Assembly: GCA_034436015.1 (NCBI GenBank)
Contig: DAOTWG010000035.1
Coordinates: 1 to 64,000, forward strand
DNA from: DAOTVX01 sp034436015
GTDB taxonomy: Bacteria; Chloroflexota; Anaerolineae; Anaerolineales; Villigracilaceae
Reading direction: 5' to 3'
DNA: 64,000 bases
The notes below the pieces were generated by a model, which saw nothing but the letters and a program-made list of their open reading frames with translations, did not search any database and was not told the DNA's origin. This document shows, piece by piece, positions 56,957 to 64,000 of the stretch. How positions within the stretch are numbered: the stretch's first letter is position 1; each line of letters begins with the position of its first letter. Both the position numbers and the translations under genes were made by a program.

Positions 56957-56984
56957 TTGACCTCAAAGAAAAAAATGGTATAAT
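56957..56984 (+). promoter_or_regulatory. promoter of rpoB, back to back with copZ
   Basis: TTGACC (56957-56962), 16 bp, TATAAT (56979-56984). The -35 boxes of the two divergent promoters are separated by only 7 bp, so polymerases cannot bind both at once. Confidence 0.8.
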
Positions 56985-57014
56985 GGGGTTTTGCTCATCC
57001 CCCTATTCCCTTTC

Positions 57015-57052
57015 CCTTGTTCGCAGAGAGTCGTGGACAAGGAGGCTTTTTT
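57015..57052 (+). terminator. hairpin and U-run in the rpoB leader (candidate attenuator)
   Basis: CCTTGTTC (57015-57022) pairs with GGACAAGG (57035-57042), eight pairs including one U-G, around a 12-base loop; a run of six T follows after four bases (57047-57052). It lies between the promoter and the start of rpoB. Confidence 0.5.
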
Positions 57053-57084
57053 GTTTCTACCATGAATTCCTTTAGGAGAGGACA

Positions 57085-60000
57085 ATGGCAGTATTGCCTA
57101 CCAAGAACTACGCGCGCATCCCGGTCGCTCCCGACCTTCCTAACCTGATTGAAGTGCAACTGGCTTCCTTTAAACGGTTGAAGGAGGAAGGGCTAGGCGA
57201 ACTTTTTCACGAAATTTCCCCTATCGAATCCTACAATAAAGAAATGAAGTTATATTTCCCAAGCCGCACGCCGGAATCGGAGCAATGGGGTTTGCGGTAT
57301 TGGTTCGGCGAGCCAAAGTACAGCATCGAAGAATGCGTGGAACGGGATTTAACCTATGCCTGTCCATTGTACGTCTCGGTTCTGTTAGCCGGGCCGGAGA
57401 TCACCGAACCCATTAAACAGGATATCTTTCTGGGGGACTTCCCAGAGATGACGCCGAAAGGAACATTCATTGTCAACGGCACCGAACGGGTGGTCGTTTC
57501 GCAATTGATACGCTCTCCCGGCGTGTACTTCGAGGCGCCAACCGACCGCGCAACAGGCCGTCCACTGGCCATGGCAAAACTCATCCCGGATCGCGGCGCG
57601 TGGATGGAGTTCGAGACGCGCAAAAGCGACTACATCATTCTCAAGTTTAACCGCAAGCGTACAGTTCCCGTTACTGTATTCCTGCGCGCGCTGGCAGCCG
57701 TCGACGACGGCAGCGGCGATCGGATTCTCACCAGCGGAACAGACGAAGAGCTCCTCTCCCTCTTCAAGGACGTAGACAAAAATCCAGAACGCCTGTTTAT
57801 CGCCTCAACCTTCAAGCAGGAACCGGAATGGGATCTTTCGGGGCGACTTACGATTGCGGAAGCCGCGTTGCTAGAATTCTTCAGGCGCATGCGGCCGGGC
57901 GATCCGGCCACGTTGGAGAACGCGCGCCAGTTCCTTGAGGAACAACTCTTCGACCAGCGTCACTATGATTTGGAACGTGTAGGGCGATACAAACTCAACC
58001 AGAAACTGGACGTGCGCATCCCTATCTCCCATCGCACGGTGACGAAGGCCGATATTATCCGTCTAGTGCGGCACATGATTCTCATCAATAATGGCGTCGA
58101 ACCGCCAGACGATGTGGACCACCTTGGGAATCGTCGCGTCAAAACTGTTGGTGAGTTGATTCAAAACAAGATGCGCCTTGGGCTGCGGCGCATGGAGCGG
58201 GTCATCAAGGAACGCATGTCCATTCACGACCAGGCGCAGCTCTCGCCGGTCAACCTGATCAACATCCGCCCGGTCGTAGCTGCTTTGCGCGAATTCTTCG
58301 GCTCCAGTCAATTATCGCAATTCATGGATCAAACCAACCCCTTGGCCGAACTGCGCCATAAGCGCACCCTCTCCGCCCTCGGTCCGGGTGGATTGCGCCG
58401 TGAACGCGCCGGCTTCGACGTGCGCGATGTCCACTATTCGCACTACGGTCGCATTTGCCCGATCGAAACACCCGAAGGCCCCAACATCGGCCTGATCGGT
58501 CGTCTGGCGACGTTCGCACGCGTCAATGAATACGGTTTCATCGAGACTCCCTACCGCAAGATTGTCAAGCAACTCGCGTGCAATGATCCCCGTCTGGTCG
58601 GTCGCGCGCTGCGGGAAGACCTGGTGGACCCCCAATCTGGAGAAGTGGTACTCAAAGCAGGGGAGCGCATCACCGAGAAGGCGTTCAAGACAATTGCCAG
58701 ACTCAAGGGCGAAGTAGCGGTCGTCCCTTTTATCTCCGATGAAGTAGAATATCTCTCGGCCGACGCCGAGGATAAGTATGTGATTGCTCAAGCAAATGCT
58801 CCACTTAACGAGTATGGCGAATTCGAGCAAGGGCGCGTCTCATGTCGCTTCCATTCTAGCTTCATCTTCACAGCACCTGAGAAGGTAGATTATATGGACG
58901 TCGCGCCGCATCAGGTGGTCGGCATTAGCGCAGCGCTCATTCCCTTCCTGGAACACGATGATGCGAACCGCGCTCTGATGGGTTCGAATATGCAGGCGCA
59001 GGCGGTGCCTCTCGTGCAACCGGAGGTGCCGCTGGTCTCCACTGGCATCGAGCGCTATGCCGCCCTCGATTCCGGACAGGTGGTAGTCGCCGAAGCCGAC
59101 GGCGATGTTGTATCCGTCACCGGTTCGGCGATCGTCATCCGTGAACGGGATGGCAACCTGCGCACTTATCCATTGCGCAAATACCAGCGTTCGAATCAGA
59201 GCACCTGCATTGACCAGCGCCCGGCGGTGGTCAAAGGGCAGGTCGTGCGCGCGGGGGATGTCATCGCCGACTCTTCGTCCACGGAGAACGGCGAACTCGC
59301 CCTAGGGCAGAACGTGATCGTGGCCTTCCTATCCTGGGAAGGCGCCAACTTCGAGGATGCAATCGTCATCTCGGAGCGGTTGGTTCAGCAGGATCGGTTC
59401 ACCTCCGTGCACATCGAAAAGCATGAGGTGGAGGCGCGCGATACGAAACTTGGCCCGGAAGAAATCACCCGCGACATTCCCAATGTGGGCGAGGATGCGA
59501 TTAAAGACCTTGACGAACGCGGCATCGTTCGCATCGGCGCCGAGGTGGGGCCGAACGATATTCTGGTCGGCAAGGTGACGCCGAAGGGGGAGAAAGAACT
59601 GACGCCCGAAGAGCGCCTTCTGCGCGCCATCTTCGGCGAGAAATCCCGCGATGTTAAGGACACCTCCCTCCGTATGCCACACGGCGAACGCGGGAAAGTG
59701 GTAGATGTCAAGGTCTTCACGCGCGACGATAGCATTGAACTTGCAGCAGGCGTGGACATGATGGTGCGCGTCTCGGTGGCGCAACGTCGCAAGATTACCG
59801 CCGGCGATAAAATGGCCGGGCGCCATGGGAACAAGGGCGTGGTCTCACGCGTCGTTCCTGTCGAGGACATGCCGTTTCTCGAAGATGGCACGCCGGTAGA
59901 CATCATCCTCAACCCGACAGGCGTGCCCGGTCGCATGAACCTCGGCCAGGTTCTCGAAACGCATCTGGGCTGGGCGGCCGCGCGACTTGGTTTTCGCGCG

Positions 60001-60981
60001 ACTACCCCAGTCTTCGACGGCGCAACCGAGGCGGAAATCGAAGCCGAACTGGCACGCGCCTGGATCGTGGATCGCGCCTGGGACGAGACGGTTGACCTCG
60101 CCTGGGAATGGATCAAGCAGCAGGAGTACGATCCGAACAGCATCGAGGACGACGAGGAGGTCCGCCGCCTGTATCTGGAGCAATGGTTGGGCGCACGCGG
60201 CTACGACGTGTACCGCCTGGCCTCGGACGTCCACTACGCGCGCCTCTCGACAGCCAGAGAGTGGCTGCGCGATCACGGTTATGACCCAGCAGAAATCTTC
60301 ACCGATCCGATTCCGGCCCCAACAGAGCGCGATCGCTTCGATCGGCGCGCGATTCACGTCTGCCTGAAACTCTGGTTGCATACCCTGGGCGAGGACAACG
60401 TTCCCGACGAGCAGGTAGCTACTAAAGCCCAGGAGGTCATGATAGCAACCGGCCAACCCATACCAACGCTGGGCAAGCAAATTCTACGCGATGGGAAAAG
60501 CGGCGAGCCGTACGATCAGCCGGTGGCGGTAGGTATCATGTCCATCATGAAGTTACACCACCTGGTGGAGGATAAGGTGCACGCCCGCGCTACCGGCCCG
60601 TACAGCCTGATCACGCAACAACCGCTGGGCGGCAAGGCTCAGTTCGGCGGTCAGCGCTTCGGCGAGATGGAAGTCTGGGCATTGGAAGCCTATGGCGCAG
60701 CCTATACGTTACAGGAAATGCTGACGGTGAAGTCGGATGATGTGCAAGGGCGCGTCAGCACATACGAGGCCATCGTTAAGGGCAATCCGATTGAGGAACC
60801 AAGCATCCCGGCCTCGTTCCGCGTGCTGGTCAAAGAACTGCAAAGCCTTGGCCTGGCCGTGGAGGCCTTGACCGAAAGCGGTGAGGTCATCCGCTTCGGT
60901 AAAGACGAGGAGAAGGTCCACCCGCCCAAGTATGCTACAGGACTGCTTAGCTTGGGTGCCGGGAGCCTGGACGATTTGTAG
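57085..60981 (+). CDS. rpoB: RNA polymerase beta subunit
   Basis: The 1298-residue protein begins with a strong TTTAGGAGAGG site. Conserved regions are present from the N-terminus (FPEMTPKGTFIVNGTERVVVSQ) through the rifampicin region (SSQLSQFMDQTNPLAELRHK then RTLSALGPGGL), GRHGNKGVVSR and GGKAQFGGQRFGEMEVWALE. Compared with E. coli a ~130-residue insert lies between VFDGATEAEIE (~975) and DGKSGEP (~1135), made of helical segments. The usual neighbours rplJ, rplL and rpoC are absent; the gene stands alone. Confidence 0.97.
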   Translation: MAVLPTKNYARIPVAPDLPNLIEVQLASFKRLKEEGLGELFHEISPIESYNKEMKLYFPSRTPESEQWGLRYWFGEPKYSIEECVERDLTYACPLYVSVLLAGPEITEPIKQDIFLGDFPEMTPKGTFIVNGTERVVVSQLIRSPGVYFEAPTDRATGRPLAMAKLIPDRGAWMEFETRKSDYIILKFNRKRTVPVTVFLRALAAVDDGSGDRILTSGTDEELLSLFKDVDKNPERLFIASTFKQEPEWDLSGRLTIAEAALLEFFRRMRPGDPATLENARQFLEEQLFDQRHYDLERVGRYKLNQKLDVRIPISHRTVTKADIIRLVRHMILINNGVEPPDDVDHLGNRRVKTVGELIQNKMRLGLRRMERVIKERMSIHDQAQLSPVNLINIRPVVAALREFFGSSQLSQFMDQTNPLAELRHKRTLSALGPGGLRRERAGFDVRDVHYSHYGRICPIETPEGPNIGLIGRLATFARVNEYGFIETPYRKIVKQLACNDPRLVGRALREDLVDPQSGEVVLKAGERITEKAFKTIARLKGEVAVVPFISDEVEYLSADAEDKYVIAQANAPLNEYGEFEQGRVSCRFHSSFIFTAPEKVDYMDVAPHQVVGISAALIPFLEHDDANRALMGSNMQAQAVPLVQPEVPLVSTGIERYAALDSGQVVVAEADGDVVSVTGSAIVIRERDGNLRTYPLRKYQRSNQSTCIDQRPAVVKGQVVRAGDVIADSSSTENGELALGQNVIVAFLSWEGANFEDAIVISERLVQQDRFTSVHIEKHEVEARDTKLGPEEITRDIPNVGEDAIKDLDERGIVRIGAEVGPNDILVGKVTPKGEKELTPEERLLRAIFGEKSRDVKDTSLRMPHGERGKVVDVKVFTRDDSIELAAGVDMMVRVSVAQRRKITAGDKMAGRHGNKGVVSRVVPVEDMPFLEDGTPVDIILNPTGVPGRMNLGQVLETHLGWAAARLGFRATTPVFDGATEAEIEAELARAWIVDRAWDETVDLAWEWIKQQEYDPNSIEDDEEVRRLYLEQWLGARGYDVYRLASDVHYARLSTAREWLRDHGYDPAEIFTDPIPAPTERDRFDRRAIHVCLKLWLHTLGEDNVPDEQVATKAQEVMIATGQPIPTLGKQILRDGKSGEPYDQPVAVGIMSIMKLHHLVEDKVHARATGPYSLITQQPLGGKAQFGGQRFGEMEVWALEAYGAAYTLQEMLTVKSDDVQGRVSTYEAIVKGNPIEEPSIPASFRVLVKELQSLGLAVEALTESGEVIRFGKDEEKVHPPKYATGLLSLGAGSLDDL

Positions 60982-61040
60982 CGCCAGATAGGGGCGTCAA
61001 AGGCTGTACGTTGTACTTCGTGCCAAGAACAGCTCATCAG

Positions 61041-61075
61041 AGACTTGCTCCCCTTTGTGGTGCAAGTCTTTGTGT
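61041..61075 (+). terminator. probable terminator of rpoB
   Basis: AGACTTGC (61041-61048) and GCAAGTCT (61062-61069) pair perfectly over eight bases with a 13-base loop, followed by TTTGTGT. The U-run is weak. It lies 60 bp after the rpoB stop. Confidence 0.55.
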
Positions 61076-61245
61076 CGAGTCTCACAGTTCCGCACCCCTG
61101 GCCGTTTCACAACATCGTCCTTGCTACGGCTTCGCACACCGTTTCGGAGTAGGCGTTTTCGCGCCCTCATGAATTCTCTGCTACGGCGCTTAAACAAGTC
61201 GGTGGGATAGACCACCCTGACTCATTTTCCCTTAGGCAGGTCGGC

Positions 61246-61818
61246 ATGGAAAAAACTCTTCACCTCCCTCCCTTCTCGCATTTGTACTACAGTTATCCGG
61301 CAGTCGCGGCGGTTGTTACGGTAAAGAGTGGGGAGAGAACGAACGCCATGGCCTGTGCCTGGCATTCTCCACTCTCCTTCAACCCGCCGCTGTACGGTGT
61401 TCTTTTGACTCCGAAACGCTTCTCCTACGCGCTCATCCTGGAGACAGGCATGTTCGGAGTCAATTTTCTGCCATTCGAAAAGGCAGATATCATCGCCGGC
61501 GTAGGGCGGAACTCAGGACGCGACCTGGACAAATTCACCGTGTTCTCCATCGCCGTCGAGTCCTTCCCCGATTCTCATGCGCCCATCCTCCGGGACGCCT
61601 ACGCCGCGTACGAATGCCGGCTAGTGGAACATCGGCCCTATGGAGATCATGAGCTTTTCACCGGCGAGATCGTTGCCGTCTATCAGTCGCCGCAAGTTTT
61701 CGATGAAGAGGGAATATTGCAGGTCAATCGCGTTCGGCCAGCGTTGTATTTGGGCGCCGATCTGTACACGACCGCTTCCGAACAATCGCTCGTGCGCAAA
61801 CGTGGGGAACGGCCTTAA
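61246..61818 (+). CDS. flavin reductase-like FMN-binding protein
   Basis: The 190-residue protein has the split-barrel pattern of flavin reductase-like proteins: AVVTVKSGERTNAMACAWHS, NPPLYGVLLTPKR and GMFGVNFLP. It binds FMN and may reduce it or serve as an FMN-dependent oxidoreductase. An AGGCAGG site lies before the ATG. It converges with the regulator at 61833 with a 14-bp gap. Confidence 0.85.
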   Translation: MEKTLHLPPFSHLYYSYPAVAAVVTVKSGERTNAMACAWHSPLSFNPPLYGVLLTPKRFSYALILETGMFGVNFLPFEKADIIAGVGRNSGRDLDKFTVFSIAVESFPDSHAPILRDAYAAYECRLVEHRPYGDHELFTGEIVAVYQSPQVFDEEGILQVNRVRPALYLGADLYTTASEQSLVRKRGERP

Positions 61819-61832
61819 GACGCCGCGCGCCT

Positions 61833-62510
61833 TTATTCTTCCTCTCGAAGTACATACCCCACGCCGCGCACCGTGTGAATCAGGCGCGGTTCTCCACCGC
61901 TCTCCAGCTTCTGGCGCAGGTAACGAATATACACTTCCAGGACGTTGCTCTCACCGCCGAAATCGTATCCCCAGATATGATCGAAGATGATTTCGCGCGT
62001 CAGGACCTGCCCGGGATGGCGCAGGAACAGTTCGAGCAAGTCGAACTCTTTGGTAGTCAGTGTCAGGCGACGTTCACCGCGCTTGACCTCGCGCGTGGCC
62101 GTGTTTAGGGTCAGATCGGCGAAGTGGTAGACAGGGACACGTTCGGTCTGTGCGCGACGGAGCAAAGCACGAATCCGCGCCAGCAATTCCTCCAGACTGA
62201 ACGGTTTGACCAGATAGTCATCCGCGCCGGCATCCAAGCCTTGCACGCGGTCCTGAATGGCGTCTTTGGCGGTAAGCATCAGAATCGGCAGACGGCCCCC
62301 GGCGCGCAGACGGCGACAGACCTCCAACCCATCCAGGCCGGGCAGCATCCAGTCCAAAATCACCAGGTCGGGGCGATGCTCGCTGGCGCGAGCCAAGCCG
62401 GCATAACCATCCGTCGCGATATCCACCGTGTACCCTTCGTACGCAAGACCGCGCTGGAGCACTTTGAGAATAGCCGGATCGTCCTCGATAATAAGAATAC
62501 GCTCGTTCAT
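61833..62510 (-). CDS. OmpR/PhoB-family response regulator
   Basis: The start is the ATG at 62510 with AGAGGCGCTT upstream; 225 residues. The receiver has the phospho-Asp in LVILDWMLPGLDG and Lys in YLVKPF; the winged helix ends in RLIHTVRGVGYVLREE. No kinase is adjacent. It is divergent from the sugar transferase gene with 50 bp between starts. Confidence 0.95.
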   Translation of the reverse strand: MNERILIIEDDPAILKVLQRGLAYEGYTVDIATDGYAGLARASEHRPDLVILDWMLPGLDGLEVCRRLRAGGRLPILMLTAKDAIQDRVQGLDAGADDYLVKPFSLEELLARIRALLRRAQTERVPVYHFADLTLNTATREVKRGERRLTLTTKEFDLLELFLRHPGQVLTREIIFDHIWGYDFGGESNVLEVYIRYLRQKLESGGEPRLIHTVRGVGYVLREEE

Positions 62511-62545
62511 AAGCGCCTCTGGACCTAGAATATACCACAATCTTT

Positions 62546-62554
62546 TGGTAGAAT
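62546..62554 (+). promoter_or_regulatory. extended -10 of the sugar transferase gene (leaderless)
   Basis: TGGTAGAAT is an extended -10. The ATG at 62561 is six bases after it and no ribosome site fits. Confidence 0.65.
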
Positions 62555-62560
62555 GACCTT

Positions 62561-63187
62561 ATGCGCTGGTCAAAACGGCTTTTCGATGTCTTCATTGCCG
62601 CGTTGGGGCTGGTGCTGCTCTCGCCATTGCTTGCGATTCTGTCCCTGCTTGTCTGGGTGTTTCAGGGACGCCCGATTCTGTTCCGCCAAGTACGCCCTGG
62701 CTACAAGGGTCGTCCCTTTACCGTTTACAAATTTCGCACCATGAGCGATCGGCGCGACCCCAACGGGAATCTGCTGCCTGACGCGGAACGTCTGACGCCC
62801 TTTGGCCGCTTTCTGCGTTCCACCAGCCTGGACGACCTACCGCAGCTTATCAATGTCTTGCGTGGCGAGATGAGTCTAGTTGGGCCGCGTCCGCTGTTAA
62901 TGCAATATTTGGAGCGTTACAGCCCGGAGCAAATGCGTCGCCACGATGTGTTGCCGGGCATTACCGGCTGGGCGCAAGTCAATGGGCGCAACGCGCTCTC
63001 GTGGGAGGAAAAGTTCCGCCTGGATGTCTGGTATGTGGATCACTGGTCGTTCTGGCTGGATATGAAAATCCTGCTCCTGACTATCTGGAAAGTGCTCCTG
63101 CGCGAGGGCATCAGCCAGCCGGGCCACGTCACCATGGAAGAATTCAAAGGGAATAACAGACATGTTGGACATCAATCTGATTCGTGA
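62561..63187 (+). CDS. bacterial sugar transferase (initiating glycan phosphotransferase)
   Basis: The 208-residue protein has an N-terminal membrane helix, YKFRTMSD, LDDLPQLINVLRGEMSLVGP and LPGITGWAQVNGRN, the signature of the WbaP/PglC-type family that attaches sugar-1-phosphate to undecaprenyl phosphate. It lacks the long N-terminal region of WbaP, so it is PglC-like in size. Its 3' end overlaps serS by 26 bp. Confidence 0.92.
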   Translation: MRWSKRLFDVFIAALGLVLLSPLLAILSLLVWVFQGRPILFRQVRPGYKGRPFTVYKFRTMSDRRDPNGNLLPDAERLTPFGRFLRSTSLDDLPQLINVLRGEMSLVGPRPLLMQYLERYSPEQMRRHDVLPGITGWAQVNGRNALSWEEKFRLDVWYVDHWSFWLDMKILLLTIWKVLLREGISQPGHVTMEEFKGNNRHVGHQSDS

Positions 63188-64000
63188 AAACCCCGAAATG
63201 GTGCGCAAGGCGCTGCGCGACCGTCAGATGGAGACGACGGCGGTGGACGATGTCTTGCGCCTGGACGCGCGTCGTCGCGCCCTCTTGCAGGAGGTCGAGG
63301 CACTCAAGGCCAAACGGAACGCCGTCTCGAAGGAAATCGGTCAGATAAAAGAAGCGAGCGAACGCCAGGCCCGAATCGAGGCCATGCGCATCGTCGGCGA
63401 CCGCATTGCCGCGCTCGATAAGGAAGTGGAGGTGGTGGAGAGGGAGCTGGAGTCGCTGGTTGCTACCTTGCCCAATCTCCCAGATGCGCGCTGTCCGTAT
63501 GGAAAAGACGAGAGCGAAAATGTGGTCGTGCGGACGGTCGGCGAGGTGCCGTCCTTCGATTTTCCGCCGAAACCGCACTGGGAGCTTGGACCGGCGCTGG
63601 GAATCCTAGATTTCGAACGCGGCGTCAAGTTGACCGGCTCGCGGTTCTACGTCCTACGCGCGGCCGGCGCGCGTCTGCAACGCGCGCTGATCGCGTGGAT
63701 GCTCGATGTGCACATTCGCCAAGGATACACCGAGATTTACCCGCCTTTCATGGTGCGCGAGGAGATCATGTTCAAATCGGGGCAGTTGCCCAAATTCCGC
63801 GATAACCTGTACCATGATGTGGAAGAAGATCGCTGGATGGTGCCGACCGCCGAAGTGCCGTTGACCGGCTTGCACATGGATGAAATCCTAGAGGAGGCCA
63901 GCCTACCCTTGCTCTATACCGCCTATACGCCCTGTTTCCGCAAGGAGAAGATGAGTGCCGGGCGCGACGTACGCGGCATCAAGCGCGGTCATCAGTTCGA
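63162..64000 (+). CDS. serS: seryl-tRNA synthetase, 3' end outside the window
   Basis: A frame opens at ATG 63162, with AAAGGGA about ten bases upstream, and runs off the window at 64000 after 279 codons. It reads MLDINLIRENPEMVRKALRD, then the coiled-coil arm (KAKRNAVSKEIGQIK) and the catalytic part (FERGVKLTGSRFYVLRAAGA, VPTAEVPLT, FRKEKMSAGRDVRG), all typical of SerRS. It is coupled to the sugar transferase gene by overlap. Confidence 0.95.
   Translation, partial: MLDINLIRENPEMVRKALRDRQMETTAVDDVLRLDARRRALLQEVEALKAKRNAVSKEIGQIKEASERQARIEAMRIVGDRIAALDKEVEVVERELESLVATLPNLPDARCPYGKDESENVVVRTVGEVPSFDFPPKPHWELGPALGILDFERGVKLTGSRFYVLRAAGARLQRALIAWMLDVHIRQGYTEIYPPFMVREEIMFKSGQLPKFRDNLYHDVEEDRWMVPTAEVPLTGLHMDEILEEASLPLLYTAYTPCFRKEKMSAGRDVRGIKRGHQF

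Noticed and set aside
56945..56961. Inverted repeat GTCAAGG-CAA-CCTTGAC as a copper operator
   Set aside because: Most of it is simply the two outward-facing -35 boxes; only the two inner pairs are extra. It needs comparative evidence before being called an operator.

Overview
The window reads as chromosomal DNA from a moderately GC-rich, Gram-variable bacterium, most likely a member of the Chloroflexota (Anaerolineae-like). This is an inference from the mix of gene types: RNase J, ScpA, a fused NuoCD, a GatCAB operon with a non-discriminating-type AspRS, GAF-rich soluble kinases, Thr-Pro tails on secreted or surface proteins, and an RHS-core remnant. It is mostly ordinary housekeeping and metabolic sequence in tight operons with many ATGA stop/start overlaps. 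There are no prophages, insertion sequences or CRISPR arrays.

Layout. 1-8.3 kb: a tRNA-Val cut by the window edge, a DUF981 membrane protein behind a 30-bp palindrome, a secreted GH18 protein with a clean terminator, a membrane protein coupled to a phosphodiesterase-like enzyme, a nitroreductase, a large lipoprotein, and a dCMP-deaminase-like/VanZ pair. 8.4-14.2 kb (minus): a three-protein phosphorelay (GAF kinase, receiver-GAF-kinase, receiver-wHTH) running into scpA. 14.4-19.6 kb: a SufR-like Fe-S regulator divergent from nuoB-nuoCD-nuoI, a small Cys-motif protein and an Mrp ATPase, with a perfect consensus promoter. 20.2-25.8 kb: histidine kinase, hflX, a 69-aa membrane protein, purB and a GH13 enzyme. 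25.8-29.8 kb (minus): TPR protein, proA, cobB. 30-36.2 kb: dgt-greA, then rnj, dgkA, nfo, a GH1 beta-glucosidase. 36.2-43.8 kb (minus): glnE, surE, aldo/keto reductase, UvrD-like helicase. 43.9-51.8 kb: yqeY, a PgpH-type HD protein, then aspS-gatC-gatA-gatB. 51.9-57 kb (minus): second surE, tRNA-Arg(GCG), RHS remnant, rhomboid, copZ-copA. 57-64 kb: rpoB alone, a flavin reductase, an OmpR regulator, a sugar transferase and the start of serS.

The most interesting signal is the 5' leader of aspS (46613-46803). It encodes a 28-residue peptide whose first 16 residues hold six Asn and three Asp. It is followed by mutually exclusive RNA pairings ending in an intrinsic terminator: a complete trp-style attenuator, here facing an operon that makes Asp-tRNA(Asp), Asp-tRNA(Asn) and Asn-tRNA(Asn). 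Each piece can be read directly from the sequence.

Other notable points are a GlnE whose two nucleotidyltransferase halves are separated by two GlnD-like ACT domains, an Mrp ATPase that has lost the CxxC loop, and at least four genes whose -10 box lies only 6-10 bp from the start codon without a Shine-Dalgarno (leaderless mRNAs). The copZ and rpoB promoters are back to back with -35 boxes 7 bp apart, and rpoB itself has a hairpin/U-run leader and a large lineage insert.
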